From JBBTXL01 sp038062295 (lineage in GTDB: Bacteria; Patescibacteriota; Minisyncoccia; GWC2-36-17; WO2-46-25), in assembly GCA_038062295.1 (NCBI GenBank), contig JBBTXL010000042.1, positions 1-14,291 of the forward strand: DNA of 14,291 nt, given 5' to 3'. The notes below the pieces were generated by a model, which was not told the origin of the DNA, did no database searches, and saw only the letters and a list, made by a program, of their open reading frames with translations. Position 1 is the first letter of the stretch, and the number at the start of each line of letters is the position of its first letter. This document shows positions 7,771-14,291 of this stretch, one piece after another. Both the position numbers and the translations under genes were made by a program.

Positions 7771-7800
7771 AGTATATCATTTACGCGCGTCCAATGTCCA
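7771..7800 (-). promoter_or_regulatory. Predicted promoter for the membrane protein-rsmA pair
   Basis: On the minus strand, TGGACA (7800-7795), an 18-nt spacer and TATACT (7776-7771) each match the sigma-70 consensus at five of six bases. The start codon at 7749 follows after 21 nt. The -35 part lies inside the last codons of uvrD. Confidence 0.5.
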
Positions 7801-9703
7801 CAATACCGCTTTCGTAATCAATGTCGTACAGGTCGTCGCGGCGGTCAAGCAGCTCGATAAGATGTTCCGGAATATCGAACAGAAAACGCGAGGGCGGATT
7901 CGCCTGGGTCTGGCCGAACACTTTGCGCGTGCGCGCCGAAACGAGATAGATCATTTTTTTTGCGCGCGTGATGGCGACATAGCACAACCGCCGTTCCTCT
8001 TCCATTTCTTCCGGCGATGTTTTGCTGCGGGAGTGTGGGAACACATTGTCCTCCATGCCGATGAGAAAGACCGTCTCAAACTCAAGCCCTTTGGCGGTAT
8101 GGATGGTCATCATGCGGACGGCGTCGGCGCCGGATCTTTTGTCTTCGGCGGAGGTCAGCGCAGCGGCTCCCAGAAACTCTCCCAGCGCCGGGGGGGCGCC
8201 GCGCGCGTCGTATGCGGCGGCAGCCGAAACAAGTTCCCGGATGTTTTCCCACCGCTCCTGGCCTTCCGCGCCACTTTTTTCGAGGTGTTCTTTAATGCCG
8301 GTCGCGCGCGCGATGTACGCAACGAATTTTGAGAGCGGTAGTGTCGGTTCTTTCGCGCGCAGGTCGTCCATGAGTGCAAAAAAGGCGTCAATGCGCGGCG
8401 TACGCTCGCCCGTTGCAAGAAAATGTTCTCGCGCCGCCGCGCCGATCCCGCGCGGCGGGACGTTTAAAATTCGCTCACGGCTGATAGCGTCTTTCGGGTT
8501 ATGCACGAGCCGGAGATACGCCAGCATATCCTTCACCTCTTTTCGCTCATAAAACTTGAATCCGCCGGTCATGTGATACGGAATGCCAAGACGCACAAAG
8601 ACTTCTTCCACCGCCCGGGACTGTGCATTGGTGCGGTAGAGCACCGCGCACGACGACAACGGCGTTTTTCCGCGCTCGGCAATGGTGCGGGCCACGAACA
8701 GCGCCTCCTCCCGTTCGTTGTCGAGCATGACAACGCCCACCCGCGCCCCCGGGCCCTTGGCGGTGTAGAGATTTTTTTCTTTCCGCATTTTGTTCTTGCG
8801 GATGACGTGGTTTGCGGCGTCCAAAATGTTCTGGGTGGACCGGTAGTTTTCTTCCAGCACAAAGACGCGGGCATCGGGGTAGTCCCGCTCGAAGTTGAGG
8901 ATGTTGGTGATGTCCGCCTGTCGCCACCCGTAGATCGCCTGGTCATTGTCTCCCACGACGCATAGGTTGCGGTGGGCGCGCGCCAACAGCGATACGAAAC
9001 GATACTGGGCGTGGTTGGTGTCCTGGTATTCATCGACCAGGATGTACCGGAACGTGTTTTGGTACTGCGCGAGAATGTCGGGATTTTGTTCAAGCAGTAT
9101 TACGGCGAGCATGACCATGTCGTCAAAGTCGACCGCGTTTTGGGCGCGCAGTTGTTCCTGATACCGTGCGTAGGCGTGCGCGGCTGTCTCCTGAAACGCA
9201 CCGTCTTCCGTTTCAACCTTGTCTGGTGAGACCAGACGACTTTTGAGTTTACCGATAAAGCGCAGGAAAAGTTCCGGCGGGAGCTGTTCCTGGTTCACCC
9301 GCAGTTCTTCAAGCACCGTCTTCATAAGGGTTTCCTGGTCTTTTTCGTCGAAAATGACGATGTTTTCAGAGTAGCCGATGGCTGCCGCGTGGCGCCGTAT
9401 AAGCGCAAGACAGACGGAGTGAAATGTTCCGATGGTGATACCGTGTCCGGCAGGCGCGCCATCCCCCCGTGCGGAAAGAATGCGGCCGACGCGCTCCCGC
9501 ATCTCCGCGGCGGCCTTATTGGTGAACGTAACGGCAAGAATTTCTTCTGGTTTTGCTCTCTTTTCCCTGATCAGGTAAGCGATCTTGTGGGTGAGCACCA
9601 TGGTTTTGCCAGAACCGGCCCCCGCGATGATCAAAATGGGGCCATCCGTCGTTGTGACGGCTTCCTGTTGGACCGGATTCAGCTTTTCAACAGTCTGGTG
9701 CAT
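7781..9703 (-). CDS. uvrD: UvrD/PcrA-type superfamily 1A DNA helicase
   Basis: This ATP-dependent 3'-5' helicase acts in nucleotide excision repair, mismatch repair and fork maintenance. All core motifs are present: Q motif LNPVQQEAV (8-16), Walker A GAGSGKT (28-34), motif Ia TFTNKAAAEM, motif II DEYQDTN, motif III GDNDQAIYGWR, motif IV EENYRST, motif V TIHTAKGLEFETVFL and motif VI YVAITRAKK. The 640-residue length is shorter than the roughly 720 of E. coli UvrD or Bacillus PcrA; the protein ends soon after motif VI, with FLFDIPEHL and an acidic tail, and lacks the C-terminal Tudor-like domain that contacts RNA polymerase in those proteins. The gene is divergent from the M23 peptidase. No Shine-Dalgarno is obvious upstream of ATG 9703. 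UvrD versus PcrA cannot be decided from motifs alone. Confidence 0.95.
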   Translation of the reverse strand: MHQTVEKLNPVQQEAVTTTDGPILIIAGAGSGKTMVLTHKIAYLIREKRAKPEEILAVTFTNKAAAEMRERVGRILSARGDGAPAGHGITIGTFHSVCLALIRRHAAAIGYSENIVIFDEKDQETLMKTVLEELRVNQEQLPPELFLRFIGKLKSRLVSPDKVETEDGAFQETAAHAYARYQEQLRAQNAVDFDDMVMLAVILLEQNPDILAQYQNTFRYILVDEYQDTNHAQYRFVSLLARAHRNLCVVGDNDQAIYGWRQADITNILNFERDYPDARVFVLEENYRSTQNILDAANHVIRKNKMRKEKNLYTAKGPGARVGVVMLDNEREEALFVARTIAERGKTPLSSCAVLYRTNAQSRAVEEVFVRLGIPYHMTGGFKFYERKEVKDMLAYLRLVHNPKDAISRERILNVPPRGIGAAAREHFLATGERTPRIDAFFALMDDLRAKEPTLPLSKFVAYIARATGIKEHLEKSGAEGQERWENIRELVSAAAAYDARGAPPALGEFLGAAALTSAEDKRSGADAVRMMTIHTAKGLEFETVFLIGMEDNVFPHSRSKTSPEEMEEERRLCYVAITRAKKMIYLVSARTRKVFGQTQANPPSRFLFDIPEHLIELLDRRDDLYDIDYESGIVDIGRA

Positions 9704-9764
9704 AAAAACGTGAAAAAATGAGTAATAGAGCTGAGAAACAGCATTTTTAACCCACGGTTATTTC

Positions 9765-9773
9765 TGTGGATAA
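9765..9773 (-). promoter_or_regulatory. Single consensus DnaA-box-like 9-mer
   Basis: TTATCCACA on the minus strand equals the consensus DnaA box. It lies between the divergent uvrD and M23 genes. No other full copy was noticed nearby and there is no AT-rich unwinding element, so an origin is not supported; chance occurrence is plausible. Confidence 0.3.
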
Positions 9774-9787
9774 CTCCCAGTAATTTA

Positions 9788-9816
9788 TTGACTTTAGCCC
9801 CTAAAACTGGTATCCT
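9788..9816 (+). promoter_or_regulatory. Predicted promoter of the LysM-M23 gene
   Basis: TTGACT (9788-9793), a 17-nt spacer and TATCCT (9811-9816) match the consensus at five and four of six bases. Transcription would start near 9823, just ahead of the Shine-Dalgarno at 9835-9840, leaving a 5' leader of about 25 nt before the proposed ATT start. Confidence 0.6.
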
Positions 9817-9834
9817 GGTATGGTAGTTCAGAGA

Positions 9835-9840
9835 AAGGAG
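9835..9840 (+). promoter_or_regulatory. Ribosome binding site deciding the M23 start
   Basis: AAGGAG, embedded in AGAAAGGAGAA, is the strongest Shine-Dalgarno in the window. Eight bases separate it from the ATT at 9849, ideal spacing, whereas the first ATG is 131 nt further on. The only other nearby start, TTG at 9850, stops after four codons. Confidence 0.7.
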
Positions 9841-9848
9841 AAGCAACG

Positions 9849-11105
9849 ATTGGTACGAAGCTAAAAACTTTATTTTCGAGCGTTTATCGCACTGTATTCC
9901 CGGTAGCTCCTACGGGGAATGTATTTTTTTATCCCATTGTTCGGGTATTTTCCGCTATTCGGGGTAACGTCATGCCGGCAGCCGTCATCAGTATGCTGGT
10001 TTTTGTGCTCTTTTTCAATGCGACCGGTTCCGACCAGAAAATGTCGGCACTTGCCTTCTCTTCGTTTGCGCTTTCTGACGTGACGGACTCGTATGGCGGC
10101 GCAACACCCGACAGTAACGGGCGCGGCGCCGCCGAAGACGCCGTTGCCGACCCTGCCGTGAGCGGCCAGGGCGGTGTTGTCGTTCCCCAAAGCGAGGAGG
10201 AAACGAGCAACTATCCCACCGGATGGGATGATGCCCTGGTTGCCGACATGGCGCCGCTGGTGATCGACCAAAACCAGACATCGCGGGACCAGATCGTGTA
10301 CTATGTTGTGGAGGACGGCGATACCGTCTCGGACATTGCGACGCGTTATGGCATTGAACAAAGCACGCTGTTGTGGGCGAACAGTCTTTCCGCTGTGGAC
10401 TATATTCGGGCCGGCCAGCGGCTGGAGGTCCTGCCGACCGACGGCGTGAAATATACGGTACAGAAAAACGATACGGTCGGTTCGATCGCAAAAAAATTCA
10501 AAGCGACAGAGAGTGATATTATCGCGTATAACCATTTGCCCGCAGACGGCGCGCTTCGTGAGGGTGATACGCTGATCCTTCCCGACGGTGTGATGCCGGC
10601 GCCGCCGCGGCCGAAACCGCAGCCGTCCTCAATCGTGCAGGCGCCGCTCGTCCCCTCGGCCAAGATCTCTTTGAATGGGTTTTTTGTCGCCCCGACGTCG
10701 GGCCGGCGATCCCAAGCGTTGCACTCGTATAATGCCATTGATATTGCAAACCAGTGCGGTACGCCGATCTACGCCGCGGCGGATGGCGTTGTCACGAGCG
10801 CCAAGGTGACGGCATCGCGGGCGCGCGTGGGTAACGCGGTGTTTTCCGGATACGGCAACCATATTAAGATCACCCACCCCAACGGCGTGGTAACATTGTA
10901 TGCGCATCTCATGGAAGACAGCATTGTGGTTGCCGAGGGGGCGACGGTGGCGCAGGGTGCGCCGATCGGGCGCATGGGCGGCGGGTTTGAATATGTGAAT
11001 GGCAAGCTGGTGCGCATGGAAGGCGCCGGGCGTTCCAGCGGCTGCCATCTCCACTTTGAAGTGCGCGGTGCGAAAAATCCCTTTACTGGCCAGCGGGCGT
11101 TCTAG
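9849..11105 (+). CDS. LysM-LysM-M23 peptidoglycan endopeptidase, membrane anchored
   Basis: The 418-residue protein has a basic N-terminus, a membrane segment (about 42-56), a low-complexity acidic stretch, two LysM peptidoglycan-binding domains (about 151-196 with YYVVEDGDTVSDIATRYGI, and 200-245 with YTVQKNDTVGSIAKKF), a Pro-rich linker and an M23 zinc peptidase domain (about 290-409). Likely zinc and catalytic residues are H292 and D298 in LHSYNAIDIA, H353 in LYAHL and the H-x-H of CHLHFEVR (400-402). M23 enzymes cleave peptide cross-links in the wall. The start is taken at ATT 9849 because of promoter and ribosome binding site placement and because the added residues supply the positive charges before the membrane segment; the first ATG (9972) would begin directly at the hydrophobic part. 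It is the only plus-strand gene and converges on comM with 9 nt between stops. Confidence 0.85.
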   Translation: MGTKLKTLFSSVYRTVFPVAPTGNVFFYPIVRVFSAIRGNVMPAAVISMLVFVLFFNATGSDQKMSALAFSSFALSDVTDSYGGATPDSNGRGAAEDAVADPAVSGQGGVVVPQSEEETSNYPTGWDDALVADMAPLVIDQNQTSRDQIVYYVVEDGDTVSDIATRYGIEQSTLLWANSLSAVDYIRAGQRLEVLPTDGVKYTVQKNDTVGSIAKKFKATESDIIAYNHLPADGALREGDTLILPDGVMPAPPRPKPQPSSIVQAPLVPSAKISLNGFFVAPTSGRRSQALHSYNAIDIANQCGTPIYAAADGVVTSAKVTASRARVGNAVFSGYGNHIKITHPNGVVTLYAHLMEDSIVVAEGATVAQGAPIGRMGGGFEYVNGKLVRMEGAGRSSGCHLHFEVRGAKNPFTGQRAF

Positions 11106-11114
11106 TTGGTATTG

Positions 11115-12641
11115 CTACCGCTGGGGGCGATACTGAAGCGCTTCAGCAATGTGAGATTCGTGAATACGCTCAGTATTTGAGAGGTCCGCTATCGTGCGGG
11201 CTATTTTTATTGTCTTGTGGTATGCGCGCGCCGAAAGACCAAGCTTATCCATGGCAGAACGCAGGAGCGCGGTTGAGGACGCGTCAAGTGCACAATGTTT
11301 TTTTAGCTCCGCCGGAGTCAGCGTGGCGTTGAGCGTTGCGGGGCCTTTATGCGAACGCGCACGCTGGATATCCCGCGCCGCACACACCGCCTCCTTTACT
11401 ATGGCGCTTTCAGACGGAGTGTCTTTATCCTCGGATGTTGTCATATCTTCAGGACGGATCTGTGGGACTTCCACATGCATATCAATGCGATCGGCAATAG
11501 GCCCGGATATTTTCTTTTGGTATCGCACGATGGCGGAAAGCGTGCATACGCATTCTTTATGCTGTGACTGATAGTACCCGCACGGGCAGGGGTTTTGCGT
11601 AGCAATCAAAATAAAGTTTGCGGGATACACGAATGTCCCGTGCGCCCGCGAAACGGTGATGCGTCGGTCTTCCAGTGGCTGGCGCAGCGCTTCAATGACG
11701 GTTTTGGAAAATTCCGGGAATTCATCCAGAAACAGTATGCCGTTGTGCGCAAGCGTCACCTCGCCCGGATGCGCTTTTTCCCCGCCGCCCACGAGCGCGA
11801 CATGCGACGCCGAGTGGTGCGGCGAGCGGAATGGACGTTGCGAAACGGCACCAAACTCTTGCGGTAATTCCCCTGCGACACTGTGAATTTTTGTCGTCTC
11901 TATCATTTCTTCTTCGGTTAGGTCGGGCAGGAGTGCGCACAATGCGCGCGCGAGCATGGTTTTCCCCGAACCGGGGGGACCAAACAACAGCAGGTTATGT
12001 CCGCCTGCCGCAGCGATCACCAGGGCACGCTTGGCGCGCTGTTGTCCTTTGATGTGCGCAAGGTCGTGGGTGTCACGGTCGGGCTGTTCCTGTTGTGCGG
12101 GCGCGGGTGGTGTTTCCGGCTGCGCACGGCCAAGTAAATATTCCACGCATTCGGTGAGCGTGGCAAGCGGTACAACCGTAATGCCCGAGATGATGTGCGC
12201 TTCGTGGAAATTGTCGCGCGGCACGAGCACTTCGGCAAACCCCGCCGCTTTTGCGGCCGCAACAATGGAGAGTGTCCCGCGTACGGGCCGGAGGTGGCCG
12301 TCCAGCGACAGCTCGCCGACAAACACGCGCCGCACAGCGTCGGCGGCAAGTTGCCCCGATGCAAGCAGATAGCTTACGGCGATCGGCAGGTCGTAGGACG
12401 ACCCCTCTTTTTTGAGGTTTGCGGGCGCGAGATTGATAACGATCTTTTGGTTGGACTTTTTCGGATAATCGTATCCGGAATTCTTGAGCGCCGCGTTCAC
12501 GCGGTCTTTGGACTCGTCCACCGACTTGTCCGGCAGACCGACGATGGCGAAGTGGTGCAAGCCGTGCGCAATATCGGTTTCCACCGTCACGATGCGCGCG
12601 TCAATGCCATGGAGCGCCGCGGAGAAAACTTTAGAAAGCAT
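11115..12641 (-). CDS. comM: ComM/YifB family Mg-chelatase-like AAA+ ATPase
   Basis: The 508-residue length is typical. The N-terminal domain has the family signature HHFAIVGLPDKSVDESKDRV (29-48) and NLAPANLKKEGSSYDLPIA (70-88), resembling a Lon protease C-terminal fold. The AAA+ core has Walker A GPPGSGKT (221-228), Walker B ILFLDE (302-307), the ATQNPCPCG segment (347-355) and an arginine-containing GPIADRIDMHVEV. Cysteines 352, 354, 364 and 366 form a CxC...CxC pattern typical of the family. The C-terminal Mg-chelatase domain ends SNTERIHESHIAEALQYR. In Haemophilus and Vibrio, ComM is a hexameric branch-migration helicase that extends homologous recombination during natural transformation; the same role here is inference, though CPR bacteria often keep DNA uptake genes. 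Start ATG 12641 has no Shine-Dalgarno but a TACAAT 10 nt upstream. Confidence 0.93.
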   Translation of the reverse strand: MLSKVFSAALHGIDARIVTVETDIAHGLHHFAIVGLPDKSVDESKDRVNAALKNSGYDYPKKSNQKIVINLAPANLKKEGSSYDLPIAVSYLLASGQLAADAVRRVFVGELSLDGHLRPVRGTLSIVAAAKAAGFAEVLVPRDNFHEAHIISGITVVPLATLTECVEYLLGRAQPETPPAPAQQEQPDRDTHDLAHIKGQQRAKRALVIAAAGGHNLLLFGPPGSGKTMLARALCALLPDLTEEEMIETTKIHSVAGELPQEFGAVSQRPFRSPHHSASHVALVGGGEKAHPGEVTLAHNGILFLDEFPEFSKTVIEALRQPLEDRRITVSRAHGTFVYPANFILIATQNPCPCGYYQSQHKECVCTLSAIVRYQKKISGPIADRIDMHVEVPQIRPEDMTTSEDKDTPSESAIVKEAVCAARDIQRARSHKGPATLNATLTPAELKKHCALDASSTALLRSAMDKLGLSARAYHKTIKIARTIADLSNTERIHESHIAEALQYRPQR

Positions 12642-12651
12642 AATGGAAATT

Positions 12652-12657
12652 ATTGTA
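12652..12657 (-). promoter_or_regulatory. Candidate -10 box of comM
   Basis: TACAAT on the minus strand ends 10 nt before the comM ATG, the same spacing as at the TSP3 gene, again predicting a near-leaderless mRNA. The -35 region is weak. Confidence 0.35.
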
Positions 12658-12744
12658 CGCCGCGAAGCGGAAAAAAGAAAGGGTAGGAATATCTTTTCTT
12701 ACCGCCCCGTTTTTAAATTTGTGCCCGTGCCGTATTTCAACAGC

Positions 12745-12788
12745 GACATTTGCCATCTTTTGGCGATAGTCAAAAGATGGCAAATGTC
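12745..12788. repeat. Long palindrome, copy 3, between ddl and comM
   Basis: The outer arms are 18 nt each (GACATTTGCCATCTTTTG and its exact complement) around an 8-nt centre. The inner 36 bp (12749-12784) match copy 1 at 34 of 36 positions. It begins 60 nt past the ddl stop and ends 103 nt before the comM start (read on the minus strand). No T-run follows, so it is not a standard terminator. Confidence 0.9.
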
Positions 12789-12848
12789 GGGTTTGTGCGC
12801 ATGGTATCCATGCGTATATGATCTGTACGTTATCGTTTATTCGTTTCG

Positions 12849-13931
12849 TCAACGCGATGTTTTGAGTTTCCGGTCTCGGCGGTGGCGCGCGAGTGCGAGC
12901 CGGATGAGCTTGTCGATGAGGCGAGAGTACGAAATGCCGGACACTTCCCAGAGTTTCGGGTACATGCTGATGTTCGTGAAGCCGGGAATGGTGTTTATCT
13001 CGTTCACATACAGTTTGCCGCGCGGGGTAAGGAAGAAATCAACCCGCGCCATCCCTTCGCACGAGAGCGTGCGGAATGTTTGTACGGCAAGCTGCTGAAC
13101 ATTTTTTACAGTGCTTCGCGGGAGTTTGGCAGGGATTTTGAGCGCCGCACCGTTTTCGTCCAGGTATTTTGCTTCGTAGGAATAAAATTCATGATGTGGA
13201 ATAATCTCGCCGGGAACAGACGCCGCGGGATGTTCGTTGCCGAGCACGGCACACTCTATTTCCCTGCCCCGGATATATTCTTCAACAAGAATTTTGTTGT
13301 CGTAGGCAAATGCATCGCGCATGGCGCGCACAAATTCCCGTGCGGTGCGAACTTTACTCACGCCGACCGACGAGCCGAGGTTTGCCGGTTTTACAAACAG
13401 CGGTATGCCGAGCGCTCGTTTCAGTTTCTCAAAGTTTGGCCGCACATCTTCCCGGCGAAATACCAAAAACTTCGCCACGGGAATACCCGCATCGCGCAGG
13501 AGGCGCTTCGCCACATCTTTATCCATGCCAACCGCAGAGCCGAGCACGTCGGGGCCGACGAACGGGACGCCAGCAAGTTTCAGTAGTCCCTGGATGCTTC
13601 CATCCTCGCCGTATGGTCCATGGAGCACGGGGAATACGACATCAAGTTTGCCATAGTTTTCACGGTTGTGTGCGCCGACCAGCGTGCCGGAACTTTGTGC
13701 TACCAAAGAAACTTCTCTGCCTTGTGTTTGACGCTTTTGATCCTTATTCCTGAACACTCGGTGCGACGTTTCGCCCAACACCCACTTCCCTGCTTTACTG
13801 ATACCTATGGGCACCACCTCGTATTTTTTTCTATCAAGCGCGCCGATAACATTGCGGGCTGATAAGAGTGATACCTCGTGTTCCGCCGATTTCCCACCAA
13901 AAAGAACCCCAACCTTTATTTTTTTTCTCAT
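12849..13931 (-). CDS. ddl: D-alanine--D-alanine ligase
   Basis: This ATP-grasp enzyme joins two D-alanines for the peptidoglycan stem peptide. The 360-residue length matches the longer DdlA-like group. Motifs seen are GGKSAEHEVSLLSARNV (12-28), VFPVLHGPYGEDGSIQGLL (99-117), MDKDVAKRLLRDAGIPVA (136-153), the ATP-binding KPANLGSSVGVSK (181-193), FYSYEAKY (249-256), ARVDFF (295-300) and NEINTIPGFTNISMYP (310-325). The tyrosine in FYSYEAKY, at the place where D-Ala-D-Lac ligases usually differ, favours D-Ala-D-Ala; this is by family comparison from memory. Its ATG overlaps the TGA of the upstream gene (ATGA), indicating translational coupling. It stops with TGA. A polar, basic tail (RHRRDRKLKTSR) ends the protein. 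Confidence 0.95.
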   Translation of the reverse strand: MRKKIKVGVLFGGKSAEHEVSLLSARNVIGALDRKKYEVVPIGISKAGKWVLGETSHRVFRNKDQKRQTQGREVSLVAQSSGTLVGAHNRENYGKLDVVFPVLHGPYGEDGSIQGLLKLAGVPFVGPDVLGSAVGMDKDVAKRLLRDAGIPVAKFLVFRREDVRPNFEKLKRALGIPLFVKPANLGSSVGVSKVRTAREFVRAMRDAFAYDNKILVEEYIRGREIECAVLGNEHPAASVPGEIIPHHEFYSYEAKYLDENGAALKIPAKLPRSTVKNVQQLAVQTFRTLSCEGMARVDFFLTPRGKLYVNEINTIPGFTNISMYPKLWEVSGISYSRLIDKLIRLALARHRRDRKLKTSR

Positions 13932-14290
13932 ATCGTCAACGCGGTTACGGTTTGCATGATAGCGTCAAATCGTTCCATCACTTTTTTGTTTTTTGATTCC
14001 GGATGGGCCAGTAAAATAGTGTTGTTGGTGCAGATAAAATGTTCGGGGTCGCACGCGGTTTGTTGTTTGTGCGCGAGGCGTTGTTGCTGCCATGTGCGTG
14101 CAAGCCGCTCGAACGTATTTCCCGCCCCCCATTGTTTTTTGTGAGGCGCACGTTCTCCGCTTTCGCGTGGCACATCATACCGGAGGTGTTCTTGCATCCA
14201 TGCGTTGCGCGCACGCCACGCGGTAAAGTGTGTGGTGCCGCACAGAACTTTTGCGCGCGCAAACAGGTGGGCGGAGGCGATGTTGCGAAT
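13928..14290 (-). CDS. Unrecognised protein, C-terminal 120 residues (5' end outside window)
   Basis: The minus-strand frame is open from the right edge to TGA at 13928-13930. An internal ATG at 14197 exists, but the frame is open upstream of it with similar composition (IRNIASAHLFARAKVLCGTT), so the gene most likely starts outside the window. The fragment is rich in Trp, Gln, His and Arg, with WGAGNTFERLARTWQQQRLA, three cysteines and no membrane segment. I do not recognise a family and do not assign a function. The 4-nt overlap with ddl shows the two are coupled, so a role in cell-wall synthesis is possible but not shown. Confidence 0.6.
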   Translation of the reverse strand: MRNIASAHLFARAKVLCGTTHFTAWRARNAWMQEHLRYDVPRESGERAPHKKQWGAGNTFERLARTWQQQRLAHKQQTACDPEHFICTNNTILLAHPESKNKKVMERFDAIMQTVTALTI

Positions 14291-14291
14291 G

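Noticed and set aside
7514..8332. 272-codon plus-strand frame
   Set aside because: Crosses the membrane-protein gene, its promoter and the 3' part of uvrD in antisense; composition typical of a shadow frame.
9765..9773. Replication origin
   Set aside because: Only one DnaA box, no AT-rich unwinding region, and no dnaA or dnaN nearby.
9820..9864. 14-residue leader peptide starting at ATG 9820
   Set aside because: The predicted transcription start (about 9823) lies after this ATG and no Shine-Dalgarno precedes it.

Overview
The window looks like chromosomal sequence from a Patescibacteria/CPR bacterium, most likely a Parcubacteria-type lineage. That rests on gene content and on my memory of such genomes: a membrane-anchored thrombospondin type 3 (TSP3) repeat protein next to a giant secreted protein, a PaaX-like regulator with a Cas2-like C-terminus of the kind often mislabelled Cas2, a compact UvrD, and few Shine-Dalgarno sites. 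TGA is used as a stop, so the standard bacterial code applies. No mobile element, CRISPR array, tRNA or rRNA was seen.

Layout, right to left because nearly all genes are on the minus strand. At the right edge is the 3' end of an unrecognised gene, translationally coupled (ATGA overlap) to ddl, a D-Ala-D-Ala ligase. After a 207-nt gap holding a long palindrome come comM/yifB (competence-associated AAA+ ATPase) and, convergent with it, the only plus-strand gene: a LysM-LysM-M23 cell-wall hydrolase that seems to start at an ATT codon. A divergent promoter region separates it from uvrD/pcrA. Then follow a small membrane protein overlapping rsmA/ksgA, the PaaX-like regulator, the TSP3 protein (interrupted by a 10-N assembly gap), and a reading frame that stays open from 4623 to the left edge: at least 1541 residues, with a signal peptide and an internal kelch-type beta-propeller.

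Functionally the window mixes housekeeping genes (rsmA, uvrD, ddl), DNA uptake/processing (comM), wall remodelling (LysM-M23) and a cell-surface module (TSP3 protein plus kelch giant). The most interesting signals are: (i) a family of three 36-bp palindromes, two of them 34/36 identical though 7 kb apart, the third sitting exactly on the apparent promoter of the PaaX-like gene, which suggests an operator family; (ii) the kelch propeller inside the giant secreted protein; (iii) the ATT start with a strong SD and promoter; (iv) a scaffold gap that splits one real gene into two misleading frames.
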